Assembly (NCBI GenBank): GCA_036867785.1
Contig: CP145415.1
Coordinates: 124,001 to 188,000, forward strand
DNA from: Plasmodiophora brassicae
Taxonomy: Eukaryota; Endomyxa: Phytomyxea; Phytomyxea; Plasmodiophorida
Length of the DNA stretch: 64,000 bases
Direction of reading: 5' to 3'
Made by a program: the position numbers and the translations under genes. Positions 33,280 to 43,948 of this stretch are shown here, one piece after another. Below the pieces are notes generated by a model. That model searched no databases, was not told where the DNA came from, and saw only the letters and a program-made list of their open reading frames with translations. How positions within the stretch are numbered: the first letter of the stretch is position 1; every line of letters starts with the position of its first letter.

Positions 33280-36200
33280 CTATGCACCGATATCGTCATC
33301 GACGTTGATCTCACCAGACTCCATGTCCGACTCGCCGTCATTGTTCGCGTCGCCATCGTCATCCGGGCCCGCTTCCATATCAGCACCGGCGTCCTCGCTT
33401 TCCTCCGTCAGGGCGGCCTGTTGCTCGTCCATCGCCAGCCCCAACTCTTCCTCAATGGCTTCCGCTACCGACGGATGCTCTTCAGGAGCAGGTGCTTCTT
33501 CGACTTCCTCCTCTATCCTCGGGCGAACGCGCCGGAGCCGACGACGCCGTCTCTCTTGACGCGGTTCGTCGGCAATTCCTCCCTCTTCTTCAACGACATG
33601 AGCAGGTTGGGATGATGCGTGCTGTTCTGGGACAACGTCCTCGACAACCATTGGCTCCTCGGTGCGGGGCTTCTTGGCATGGATCTCTTCGCCGCCAGGT
33701 TCAGCACGTCCAGGGGACGCTGACCGCTTGCGAGTGAGCGCCTCCTCGGGTTGAGGTGCCGCTTGCTCTTGTGGCGGTTCCTGCTGCTCTTGCTGAGGTG
33801 GGTGGTCTTTCTGTTGTGCAGCTGCCGCTGCAGCAGCGGTTGCCGTCAATGCGGAGATCTGCTCCAGCAATTCGGACTCGGAACGTTGGCGTTCCTGTGC
33901 AGGAACACGGCAATTAGTCTCACACTGAGTGCACCGAACCAGACGACGCACCTGCTGCATGTTATCGATGTCGCGTTTCAGATCAGCAATAGCACCGTCG
34001 GCAGTGGACAGCTTCTCTTCAAGTTCGCCAATCTAGATAGGAAGGTGACCCATTAAGTCTGGTACGGTAATATGAAAACGCAACGGCCAAACCTGCTGGT
34101 TGGCTGTGTCCAGGCGGGCTAGGGTATCGGCATTGATACGATCGTTTGCCGACCCGCGTGCCTCGAGAGCAGCCCGGAAACGGGAACACAGATCGCGCAG
34201 CGCCTTAATCGTTCGTGCCGACGCCTCATTCTTGCTAGCAACGGCCTCAGGATCCGGACGCATGGACAGCTCCTTTTTCAGCTGGTTCACGGTCTGCAGG
34301 TTGAACAGGGCAGATTTCTGACGAACACGGTTACGGGTGACGCAGCCTGGACAGCAAACATGACGTACGCGCAGGTTTTCGAGACCAGCTTGTCCCTGGC
34401 TTGCTTTCGCAAGTTGCGCCTCAAGGTCGGCGACTTTCGATTCATACTCGGCCACTTTGGACTCCAGCTCAGACTTCGCCGCCTGCAGCGATTCCAAAGT
34501 ACTGTTGGCCTCGTTGAGCTGGTTCTGAAGTTCGCGATGTACTTCGGGATCAACTTGGTCGTAACGCGAGAGAAGCGCAGCATTGCGATCCTTCCAGCGC
34601 TGGACGTCTGCCTGAATGGCCGCCTTTTCGGCTTCAAGTCGAACAATTGTCGATTGCATATCGGTAATGCGAGCCTCGTACGGCTCGGCAGCAACTTCAA
34701 GTTCCCGCACGCGATCCTCCAACTACAGCCAATTCGGTTACAAACTGACGCCGCACCGCTGGCCGCAAACGAACCTGCTGGCATCTCTGCATGAGCTCGA
34801 CCTTTTGCGACCGAAGCATCTGGTTGCTTTCGAGGAGCACAGCGTCAGGCGTCGACGGCACTGCTTGCTGCGGAATATCGCGTTGGCTGTGCTGCTCTTG
34901 AAGTTTGCCGAGAGCCTCGCGCGCTTCCTGAAGTGCCTGACGAAGCTGCTGTGCCTCGGTCTGCAGCCGCAACGTCTGGCGTTGCGCCGCTTCAGCCTCG
35001 CCACAGGCCATCTCTTTCTCGGAGCGCAAATGCGACACGATTTCGCGAAGGCGATCTGTGGCACCCCCGTATAAGCGGTCGGAGTCCCCAGCTGTTTACA
35101 AAGACCTTACCAGTCTCTCCAGTCGGCGATGAAGTGGCAGAGCCGTCGACACGACGTCCGCTTTCGATTTGAGCCAGCAGCAGGTCGTTCTGTCTGGTCA
35201 GAGAATCGACTGCTTGTCGAGCCTGCGCGCGTTTTGGGACATTACAAAGTATAGAAAAGCACACACCAATTTACCTCGGCAATCTGAGCATTGAGCTCAT
35301 TGATCCGCGTGGTGAACTGTTCCTGAATTGACGCGAGAGCGGCGGTCGCGTCCTGTTCATTCGAGCGGGCAACGGCCAATTCGGATTCCAAAAAGGCAAT
35401 TTGGGAGCGAAGCTGGTCGAGAGACGAAACGGCTTGCGCGTGAAGGGTCAGTTCTTCTTCATACCTGCAAGCAGGCTTAACGAACGATTTACGAACAGCA
35501 CAAGGGCGTGATAAACCTCTTCAGGTATCGCTGTGCCTCACGATCCTTTTCATCGGCGATTCTCTGTGCGGTTTCGAACTTTTGTTCTGCTTGCACCGCA
35601 CGTTGCTCCGCCGCTTCCACGCGAGACGACGATTCACGTGAGGCAGATTCGGACATGGATTCAGACTGATTGAAACGTCAGCCGCGCAGGCTACCGTGAC
35701 ACGAAGCAGTCCAGTACCTGAGTGACGCGATCCATAAGCCGTTCAATCTCACGGTCAGCCTCGGAGATCTGCTGCATCAAGGTCTCGTTCCTCGTTTCCA
35801 ACGCGCGAATAGTGTCAGACGACTTCTGCCTAAACGCTTGCATCGACGCATTCAATTCGTTCAAGGTGGCTTGTCGCTGGGACGCCAGTGCTTTCCATTC
35901 CGATGCTTCGGTGGTTTTTGCTTCCAGTGATTCGCGCAGGGAATCCGTTTCAGTCTGAGAACCGGATTACTGCAAGTCGCATATGGCGACAGTGCCGATT
36001 CAGACCTTCGCATGAGCAAGCTCAATCATGAGCTGTCGGGAAGCACGCTGAGACTGGTCATGACCATGACCAGCTGCAAGGACATCCCGTTCATTCGTAA
36101 CGGCCCGCAACTTCTCAACAAGGTCGGCGTGCGCCTGTTCAGCAACCGCTGCGGCGGAGGCCAAACGTGACAGCTCGCTCTGCGCCTCATCCCGTGCCCT

Positions 36201-39200
36201 TTCCGCATCCTCCAGCGCGCGTTTAAGCGATTCTCGCTCCTCTTCCCGGACCTACAATATCGTCAGAGGACGCAACTGAAGAATGAACAACCAACGTCAA
36301 ACCTTAATATCTTGCTCGTGGGTTCGACGTTCTAGCGCGACCTGTTTCTGAATATGGAGGAAGTCCTTGTAGATGCGCTCTTTCTCAGCCGTAAGTTCTG
36401 CCACTACGGAGGACGAGTCCTCGCTCAAACTGAACTGGAGTCTCAGACTCATGTCGAAACGCATGCGTCAGATAGAACGCCGAATACCGTTGCTGAACCG
36501 CTTGCAGGGTCTCAAGAAGCTGATCGTTCCGCGCTCGGATTATGGCCATGTCACCGCACTGTTGCGACAGTCGGACTTCGGCCTGCTGCGATAGCTCTAA
36601 CTGTGCTCGAACCTGGGTACACCAAGTCAATATATCGTTATCCTGATTGAATACAAGATCGAACCTGAGCTAACTGATTCTGTGCACGCGAGTAACGCTG
36701 CACCGATTCGGATAGTTCGGCATTCAATGAAGCAACCCTCTCTTGACAGGATGAAAGCAGTGCATCTTTTTGGGAGTCTGCGGCCCTAAGCATTCGCATG
36801 ATCAGTACTGGAATAAACCCTGAAAGGACAACTGGACCAACCGCAACCGACTAGCCTCGTCCGCGCTTCTCTCCGCCTGTCTCGTAGCCCAGTCGAGTTT
36901 CTGCTGCAGTATGTCAGCCTGACCCTTTGCGGCAGCCAGCTCGATGGCAATGGCACGTTGGGCATCTCGCGCAGCATCAACATCGGCTTGCAGCTGCCGC
37001 TCGCTGGCCCTCTTCTCGGACTGTAACATTTCGACCTGCTGCCGCAATGACGATACCGTAATCTCTAGCTCAGCAGACCTGGTTGCAGTAAGTTGGCACT
37101 CGTGAACAATACGTATCCGTCTCCACCATACTAACCCTTCAGCGACTGGAAATGACAGCGCGGGAGCAACATCAGATTCCACACGGCGGGCCTCTATCAC
37201 TTGAATATGCGTCTCGAGCTTGGCGAGTTGTAAATCTCTATCCTTAAGGTCTTTCTCAAGTTGCCGAACGATAGATTTCCATTGCATGACCTCCTCAATG
37301 CTACTTGTCGGGCCTACCATCTAAATCAGAATGCGACCTGACGGTGCGCTTCTCACACCGACCATTGCCATCAGCAATCTGAAGCGCAGTCTCAGGCGAG
37401 GCAATTCGATACGTGTCAGGAATCAATCCCTGAATCTTGAACTGCTCAACATCATATCAATAACATGGGCATAGAAATTATCGCTCGGACAAACCTGCTC
37501 AACGAAACGGTTCAAATCATCTTGTATAAGCTGCCGCCGCCTAAATTCTTCCTGGGTATTCCTGACGGCAGCGTGAAGCTTTCGCTCGAGCAAATCTCGC
37601 TGGTGGTTGCACTCTTGTACCCTGAGTGCAAGCGTGTGGTTCGTTTTTAGAAGACTTTCGTAGTCTGCGCGCTGTTCCTGCAGAATCGGCATCTGCTCGT
37701 TAATCTAAAGAAGCGGAAATCAGATGAACCACCAATGATAGACCTGACCGCCTATGCGAACCTCATCCTGAATCTGTTGCAGGTATAGCTCCAGCTTGCG
37801 GGATTTCGCACGTTCCGCCAGCAGAGCGTCACTGCACAGCATCAAGCGCGACATGACATCTTCGATGTTCAGACCGTTCGCTGCCTCGGCAACGATACGA
37901 GCGTCGGCTGCAAACAAGCACGTTATAGGTCAACCGTACACAAGAATATCAGAATCATACGCGCAGTAATCTGCAGGAAGGGAGCCGCATCCCGTTTAAG
38001 GTCTTCAAGCTCAAGTTTGACTGCTCCGAGCTCGGCAGAGGTTGCTTCAGCGTTCGCGATGGATTCGTCCAGTTGCTTGCGCAGCGATGTGGCAAGGTCC
38101 GACAAAGATGTGTTGTCGGCCTTGGCGGATCCCAGAGCAGCTTCCAGTTCCGAAACCTTTTGGAATCAGCCACTCGTTACCGGAAACGCTTTGTTTTCGC
38201 TCCAATGCGACGTACCTGCGCCTTCGCATCGTTCATGCTGCGCTTGTACATGGCAGACAGACGTTTTTCAGCATCAAGTTCGCCTGGTTTCGCAGATCAA
38301 CAGCCGATTTGGAAGCGCGTGACCAGGGAACATACCCTGGTATTCGCTCATGATCCTTGCGTTCGCTGATCTCTCCTCCTGCAGGGCGAGCTGCGCCTCC
38401 GTCAGACGCTGCTGAACATCGACAAGCTCCTTGGCGGTTGCCTCATATCTGATAAACTTGCTATAACGACAGGTGCACACACACGAATACCCAACGCTGA
38501 CGCACCTTGCCTCCCATTCAGCCCGTTGCGACTTCAGGGCTTCGATCTCCCCCGTCAGCGCCCCGATCTCGTTACCGTGATTGCGCTGTACAGACAGCAA
38601 TTGTTCCGCCCGGACTGTAACCTCGGCCATTAACGCCGCGTTCTGTTTCTCGAGCAGTTCTTTCGCTTGCTGCGCTTCAGCTGTTCCAGTGCATGTTAAA
38701 CAACCGCGGAGAACGGCAACGATCACAGCATACAGAGCTGAATCTGCAGCGGTTTGAGCTGCGCTTCCTTTGCAACCAGCGCCCGTTCCGTATCACTGAT
38801 CTGTACGCATGCGGACACAGCCCGGTCAGCACGAATTTGCAAACCACAACGTTAACAGACCTGTTTCGCCATCAGCACGACCCTGTTGGAATACCGTTCC
38901 AGTTCGCTGCGCGCGCGATCCATCTCCTGGTCCATAATGGCCTGGCTTTCGGCCAGGACGTTACGATTGCGCGCGTCCGCGTCCAGGCGCGCCTGCAATT
39001 CGTCGGCGGTGGCGCGCGCCGCACGTAGCTCTGCCGAGATCGTCTCGACGGCAGACTTTGACGCTGCCAGTTCGCCGGTCTGGCGGTCGAGCTGCGACCG
39101 AACGGTTGACAGTTCAGCAACGACCGAGGCATGCAGGTTCACGGCCGCCTCCTTCTCACGCTCGCACTGGTGCAGCAATTGCTCTGTGCCCATCGCGGTC

Positions 39201-39333
39201 AGTACCCGCGTCCCGCCCGACACCGGCGTCGCCCGCCCATACGGTAGTTGACGCGGTCGGACTCCATCTCGGCAACCAGCGCGTCATAGCGCTCCCGCGC
39301 GACGAACGCCTCGTCGTCGTCGTTCCCGGCCAT
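33280..39333 (-). CDS. TPR: TPR/Mlp nuclear-pore basket protein
   Basis: About 20 exons across 6 kb encode a nearly continuous coiled coil followed by an acidic tail. The start at 39333 gives MAGNDDDEAFVARERYDALV; exon 1 splices at about 39245 into LLHQCEREKEAA. TPR-specific landmarks are YLQQIQDEV then PILQEQRADYESL, and near the C-terminal end of the coiled coil VQRWKDRNAALLSRYDQVDPE, which aligns with the conserved VKRWKxRN-xD segment of animal TPR. The last exon has a Gln/Pro-rich patch, a basic KRSASPGR/KKPR nuclear signal and a Glu/Asp-rich C-terminus ending NVDDDIGA. The protein forms the nuclear basket and acts in mRNA export and spindle checkpoint. Not every internal junction was resolved by hand, so exon count is approximate. 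It is convergent with ORC2 (120 bp). Confidence 0.87.
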
Positions 39334-39686
39334 GGGGCGGCGCGCGCGCAGTCCGACGTTGCCCAAACCCCGACGCAATGCCAAATGACGGCACGGCAGT
39401 CGGCGCAGGCCGCACTGGGTCAACCTCAGCGCGCCCGACCGCTGCAATTTTCGCGCCGAAACTGCAGACGCGTAACGCGACACGCGACACGATACGTTTG
39501 CGGCAGCAGCTTGCGAGTCGTGCTGTCGTTTGACGCCTCCAAAAACAGGCCCGGGCGATCGTCCGTAGCCCGTCGTTAATTCGACGGCGCGTTCCGGTCG
39601 GTTCAGACTCTGTGACACGCAGTTGGATAAACAGGGGTCCCGTCCCAAACGTCGCCAATCGTTTGAACTTGTCGTCGCGTGTGGCG
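39334..39686. promoter_or_regulatory. Divergent promoter region, TPR and ZC2HC1, 353 bp
   Basis: The region lies between the starts of two divergent genes. It contains no recognisable coding content. The CGCGAA/TTCGCG-rich stretch near 39445-39490 is the only compositional feature I notice. Confidence 0.4.
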
Positions 39687-40340
39687 ATGGAGCCGCTGCG
39701 TTCGGCCAGGGACGCGAGGGTCGGTAGCAACCTGAACCTGCTGAAGCAGAAGCTGAAGCAGAAAGAGGTGCCGCGGACGGCGCGTGGCGAACCGAAGCCG
39801 CTACCGCCGCGGCGTCCAGTGGCCGTCCCAACCGAGGAGCACCGCGACCTGGTCCTCGAGGAATGCGGCGTCTGTGGGCGGAAGTTCGCAACCGAGAATC
39901 TGCCGCGACACGTCTCGATTTGCAGGAAAGCGTCTAACAAGACCAGGAAGGTGTTCGACCCGACCGCCATGCGAACGCAGGGCACCGAATTCGCACAGTT
40001 CGTGAAAGCGGCGGCGAAGAAGAAACCGGGCGACACCAACAACAACAACAACATCCTGAAACCGAAGAAGTGGAAGATCCAGTCTGAGAACCTTCGTTCT
40101 GCCATGCAATCCGCTCGTGCCTCGCGACCCGGTTCGTCACTGGAGATTCAGCAGGCGCCCTCGCAGCCGACTGTTGACCCGTCGCTGATTGCCTGCCCGC
40201 ATTGCCAGCGCCGGTTCAATCAGGCGGCCGCTGATCGACATATTCCCAAGTGCAGCACGATCGTCAACAGACCAAAGACACTTCAGCGAGGCGCAGGACG
40301 CGGCGCACACCAGCGTGCCACTGCACCCGGCTCCAAATGA
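39687..40340 (+). CDS. ZC2HC1-type zinc-finger protein (FAM164 family)
   Basis: A single exon encodes 217 residues. Two C2HC fingers are clear: LEECGVCGRKFATENLPRHV followed by SICRK, then IACPHCQRRFNQAAADRHIP followed by KCSTI. After the first finger comes KVFDPTAMRTQGTEF, a segment conserved in ZC2HC1A/B. The rest is basic and disordered with a run of five Asn. The start at 39687 gives MEPLRSARDARV; an upstream in-frame region lacks a better ATG. ZC2HC1 proteins are found mostly in ciliated organisms; the molecular role is unknown. The gene has no intron, unlike most neighbours. Confidence 0.86.
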   Translation: MEPLRSARDARVGSNLNLLKQKLKQKEVPRTARGEPKPLPPRRPVAVPTEEHRDLVLEECGVCGRKFATENLPRHVSICRKASNKTRKVFDPTAMRTQGTEFAQFVKAAAKKKPGDTNNNNNILKPKKWKIQSENLRSAMQSARASRPGSSLEIQQAPSQPTVDPSLIACPHCQRRFNQAAADRHIPKCSTIVNRPKTLQRGAGRGAHQRATAPGSK

Positions 40341-40397
40341 CAGAGCCCTATAAACATTTGTCAACTTCAGCAGTGGAGGCTAGTCGAGTGCGGGAAG

Positions 40398-40684
40398 ACC
40401 CATAGGACGTGGTGCCCGGCATGGTGCTATTTGTAGGGCTGGCGGTCGGCGGCGGACCTTCAAGATCATACTTGTACAGGATCACTTCTATAGTGAATTC
40501 CCCTGTCTTGTCATTCCCAAAAATGACAGATCAACCGACCTGGACGATGATACACAGGCGCGCTCGCTGAGCGTGAGGCAGGGACTCGGGTGCGCTCATT
40601 CGTATCGCACCCGGGCTCCCACGATGACCGTACTGCTTGCTCTCATTCCGGCTCGCAGTTGCGTGCGCGCCATTCTGACAGGCC
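40398..40684 (+). repeat. Direct repeat, copy 1 of 2 (287 bp), 5' of GT61
   Basis: This matches 43301-43587 over its whole length with two mismatches that I can see (one near the start, one CTCGGG versus CCCGGG). It begins ACCCAT and ends ACAGGCC. No transposase, reverse transcriptase or inverted termini are evident. Confidence 0.92.
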
Positions 40685-40788
40685 TCCCTCATGGAAACAA
40701 AACGAAACGACTCAGGCAGCGGTGCAGGATCCAGCAACCCGCTAGCTCGAGCAACCGCTGACATAGCGTGTCCTAGCCTCATGGCATG

Positions 40789-40860
40789 AGTAGAATTCGA
40801 AACGAAGTTCGTTCCGCGGCAGAGAGTAGAATTCGAAACGAAGCTCGTACCGCGGCAGAC
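40789..40860 (+). repeat. Tandem 36-bp repeat, two copies
   Basis: AGTAGAATTCGAAACGAAG begins each copy (40789 and 40825), and each ends CCGCGGCAGA plus one base. The period of 36 keeps a frame that reads SRIRNEVRSAAE then SRIRNEARTAAD and is in phase with the downstream GT61 frame. Confidence 0.85.
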
Positions 40861-40935
40861 GGGTCGCCGTTTCTTTGGACGAAAGGATTTACGTGCCGTT
40901 GCAGTGTTGTGACTGGTGACAATTATAGTGCACGC

Positions 40936-43017
40936 ATGCGTCGGGGATACCTCATGAAGACGACGTCGTCGTTGCTGGCCGTGTGCAGTCTCCTCGTCGC
41001 GGGGCCGGCAGCCAGCATGGTCGTCGACCCACAGACGCAATTTGCAGAGGCGCAAGCGCACGTCGTGAACGGCCGCTTCTCGGATGCGATCGCAATTCTG
41101 CGCCCGATGTACGAAATGTATCCTGTCGACCAAATCCTCGAGGTCTACAAGGGAGCACTGGTCAGGTCCGGCGCCACCGACGAAGCCGTCAATCTCCTGG
41201 AACTGGCGCTCAGCAAGCACCCTTCTCGTCAGGTTGCTCTGATGTGGTGCGAAGAGCAGGCGAACTCTCTTCTGCGACAATCGCGTCAGGTCAACACCAA
41301 GGGCGCGCGCGCCATTCACGATGCCGTCGCCACGTTTCTGTCGCCCCGTTTACGATCCAGACTGGGGGACATTTGCGACAAATCGTTGCACGAAGACCCG
41401 GACGACCTGCATGCCGTCTGGATCGTCGGATACCTGAAGATGATGCTGGGCGACCTGGACGAAGCCAGGAGGCTGCTGTCCCGCCTGCGCGATGAACAGC
41501 CACCCGACTGGGCGAACCACGAGAACGTCAACCAGGCCCTGTCACAAGTTCTCAAGGTGTTGTACTACGCGAGATTCTTCAAGGCGTCCACCTGTGATGA
41601 ATCGTACAACATTGCGAAGCAGCTGACCGGGATCGAACGGTCGGCGACTGCCATGAACCTGTACCATAACGCGTTATCATTCACGAAGCAGTTCCATCCA
41701 GAGACGACCGACACCTACCTGGAACAGCTCAGGCGAACATTCGCCGAGCACTCCGATAACGACCTGCCGGCGCTGGTCACCTGGGCGGAAGCGCTGGCGG
41801 TCGGTGAAATCTCCTCTGATCCCTTACCGAACCCGACAGCGGGCGATCTGTTTCGCGTTCCTGAAATGGTTGTTTACCCGGACAATGTCGGCCAACGGCC
41901 ATCGAATTCTCGCGCCGTTCAACTGGAATGGGGAGACTGGGTCCCATTCGTGTTTGAGGACAAACGACACACCCTAATCCGCCTCAAGGTTCCAGTTTAC
42001 GCGTGGGGCTTGCCAATCAGCCTGCAGTCGGAGCGGTTCGTCTACCTGTCCATGCCGTGGGGGTTCGCCGCCGGGAATTACCGTCCGATGCCCCGGACGG
42101 TCCCAGTGCGGACGATAACGCAGCCATGTCTTATAATCTCGCCGAATAGCAAGAACAACATCTACCATCAGCTGGTCGAATGCGTGGGCATCCTGGCTGT
42201 AGCCCTGCGCGACATCGTCCCCAGGCACCCGGACCTACATATCATGCTGCCTGACAGGCCATTCTTCAGGCAATTGCAGGAACTGGTCAACTTGCGCCCT
42301 CCTGTTGTCTGGGACGATGCCACCAACCATGGTCGAGTTCTTCTGGAGCGCGCCATGTACGTGGATTTCCAGCTCGTCGACGATCTGGCGCAGGATGAAG
42401 AGGACCAACATGGTCTGGACGCCATGTGGGCCAGACGAGACTATTTCAACAAGTACCGCCCTTCCTTAGCATCAATCCGGTGGGCAAGAGACCTGGTGAT
42501 GTCATCATCGCCCGAGGACGGTTCGTCGTGTACACCGCGTGTCGTGTATGTGTCCCGGGAGGGAACAGCACGGTCGTTGACAAACGTTCAAGAACGGAGC
42601 CTCATCCAGAGGGTAAAACAGCGTGTCGGCGGCGACTGCTTCGATGTCTTTCGGGTGAAGTCTGGCGATGCGTCGCCGACGTTGCTGGACCACATCAATA
42701 TGTTCCGGTCAGCTGATATCATTGTCGGAGCTCATGGTGCGGGCTTGGCGAACATGATGTGGGTCAGGCCTGGGGCGTCGTTGATCTACTGGCCGATCAA
42801 GCCCATGGTGGACGTGAATCATATCGCGCTTGCCGCCGCCCTTAACATATCCGTCCATGTGATCGAACCATTGCACGCCTACATCTGGGACACGTTCCAC
42901 CTTGACGCCAGCGAATTCGACCGGTGTGCCGGCCTCGTCGTTCAAGCCATCGATCGCATCCTGACTCGAATGCGAAAGCCACCGTGCACATGCTCCGTTG
43001 AACACGATGATTTATGA
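40936..43017 (+). CDS. GT61-family (DUF563) glycosyltransferase with N-terminal helical repeats
   Basis: A single exon of 693 residues if started at 40936, where MRRGYLMKTTSSLLAVCSLL forms a signal peptide or anchor; the ATG at 40786 would add 50 residues in front. Residues about 30-250 look like TPR-type helical pairs (AQAHVVNGRFSDAIAILRPM, GYLKMMLGDLDEARRLLSRL). The C-terminal half is GT61: ISPNSKNNIYHQLVECVGIL, then PRVVYVSREGTARSL, then MFRSADIIVGAHGAGLANMM and GASLIYWP. GT61 enzymes include plant xylosyltransferases and animal EOGT and act in the secretory pathway. Donor and acceptor cannot be told from sequence. The gene is intronless and bracketed by 287-bp repeats, suggesting a history of duplication or insertion. 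Confidence 0.85.
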   Translation: MRRGYLMKTTSSLLAVCSLLVAGPAASMVVDPQTQFAEAQAHVVNGRFSDAIAILRPMYEMYPVDQILEVYKGALVRSGATDEAVNLLELALSKHPSRQVALMWCEEQANSLLRQSRQVNTKGARAIHDAVATFLSPRLRSRLGDICDKSLHEDPDDLHAVWIVGYLKMMLGDLDEARRLLSRLRDEQPPDWANHENVNQALSQVLKVLYYARFFKASTCDESYNIAKQLTGIERSATAMNLYHNALSFTKQFHPETTDTYLEQLRRTFAEHSDNDLPALVTWAEALAVGEISSDPLPNPTAGDLFRVPEMVVYPDNVGQRPSNSRAVQLEWGDWVPFVFEDKRHTLIRLKVPVYAWGLPISLQSERFVYLSMPWGFAAGNYRPMPRTVPVRTITQPCLIISPNSKNNIYHQLVECVGILAVALRDIVPRHPDLHIMLPDRPFFRQLQELVNLRPPVVWDDATNHGRVLLERAMYVDFQLVDDLAQDEEDQHGLDAMWARRDYFNKYRPSLASIRWARDLVMSSSPEDGSSCTPRVVYVSREGTARSLTNVQERSLIQRVKQRVGGDCFDVFRVKSGDASPTLLDHINMFRSADIIVGAHGAGLANMMWVRPGASLIYWPIKPMVDVNHIALAAALNISVHVIEPLHAYIWDTFHLDASEFDRCAGLVVQAIDRILTRMRKPPCTCSVEHDDL

Positions 43018-43097
43018 AGTACAGTGGCCTATTAATATACCCACCCTATCGGATGACGGCCTACAATCGATCAGTGCATCTGACTTCGTATAGAGGA

Positions 43098-43133
43098 AAC
43101 ATCATGCATCGCTGATCAGCGATGCATGATGTT
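43098..43133. repeat. Perfect 36-bp palindrome
   Basis: The left arm AACATCATGCATCGCTGA is exactly the reverse complement of the right arm, with no spacer. It lies 81 bp after the GT61 stop codon. As RNA it would form an 18-bp hairpin with essentially no loop in the ideal pairing; as DNA it could extrude a cruciform. Confidence 0.97.
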
Positions 43134-43300
43134 GTCCTTTGCTCATTCCAAATTTGAAACAGCACCGTAGGCAACGTTCCTTAATTTGGTACCACTGTTG
43201 ACCGAATGACTCTTCTGGGGATCAAGTGGTTGCATCTTGTCAGGAACAGCAGCGGACGACAATTATTACCCGCCCAGGTCTAAATTCGGACCCTGGAAGG

Positions 43301-43587
43301 ACCCATTGGACGTGGTGCCCGGCATGGTGCTATTTGTAGGGCTGGCGGTCGGCGGCGGACCTTCAAGATCATACTTGTACAGGATCACTTCTATAGTGAA
43401 TTCCCCTGTCTTGTCATTCCCAAAAATGACAGATCAACCGACCTGGACGATGATACACAGGCGCGCTCGCTGAGCGTGAGGCAGGGACCCGGGTGCGCTC
43501 ATTCGTATCGCACCCGGGCTCCCACGATGACCGTACTGCTTGCTCTCATTCCGGCTCGCAGTTGCGTGCGCGCCATTCTGACAGGCC
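43301..43587 (+). repeat. Direct repeat, copy 2 of 2 (287 bp), 3' of GT61
   Basis: This is the partner of 40398-40684, in the same orientation and 2,903 bp downstream. The flanks diverge at both ends: upstream GGAAGG versus GGGAAG, downstream CGTCTT versus TCCCTC. Confidence 0.92.
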
Positions 43588-43648
43588 CGTCTTTCCCTTT
43601 TCTCGAACAAACAAATCGAAAGCGCCGAGGTGATGTCTTCGTTGTATA

Positions 43649-43831
43649 TTACGCGATCCGATCGGAGGTCGTTGCCCCCGTCCCCATCTTGTTCAGTCGT
43701 CGCGCAGCTTCGTGCCGGACCCAGCGCCGATGGTTCCGCCTGCAATGCTGCGCCTGCCAGGCCAGCGTCGCCGCCAGCGCTACGAAGAAGAGGACGATGA
43801 ACACGTCGAGCAACGTGGACGCGTCCACCAT
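43649..43831 (-). CDS. Possible small single-pass membrane protein
   Basis: A 60-residue frame starts at 43831 with MVDASTLLDVFIVLFFVALA, a strong hydrophobic helix, followed by a basic, Trp/His/Arg-rich segment. The size and N-terminal helix resemble small integral membrane proteins, but no family is recognised. It lies downstream of the PA-7TM gene on the same strand, separated by an AT-richer patch. A chance frame cannot be excluded. Confidence 0.4.
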   Translation of the reverse strand: MVDASTLLDVFIVLFFVALAATLAWQAQHCRRNHRRWVRHEAARRLNKMGTGATTSDRIA

Positions 43832-43948
43832 GACGAACGCGCGCCGGCCCCGTCCGTCGCAAATTGTTACTCCGCTTTTAGTTTGGCGCGAAGCAAACCT
43901 GGCCAAGCGCTTAATAACGCGGCGTTTTTAATTAAGGGTTGCCCATGG

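Larger units (their letters stand above)
40341..40935. other. Repeat-bearing interval upstream of the GT61 gene
   Basis: It contains one copy of a 287-bp direct repeat (40398-40684) and a 36-bp tandem pair (40789-40860). No gene of its own is supported, though an ATG at 40786 is in frame with the GT61 reading frame through the tandem pair. Confidence 0.6.
43018..43648. other. Interval with palindrome and second direct repeat
   Basis: It holds the 36-bp palindrome (43098-43133) and repeat copy 2 (43301-43587). A short frame at about 43237-43473 (DNYYPPRSKFGPWKDPLDVV onward) runs into the repeat and may be a decayed coding fragment. I do not call it a gene. Confidence 0.5.

Noticed and set aside
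43237-43473. 78-residue frame running into repeat copy 2
   Set aside because: No recognisable domain; the second half lies in a repeated segment whose other copy lacks the upstream part. It may be a decayed fragment but is not supportable as a gene.
40398-43587. The 287-bp direct repeats as long terminal repeats of a retroelement
   Set aside because: The interior encodes only a host-type GT61 enzyme; there is no polymerase, integrase, primer site or TG...CA ends, and no target duplication is evident.
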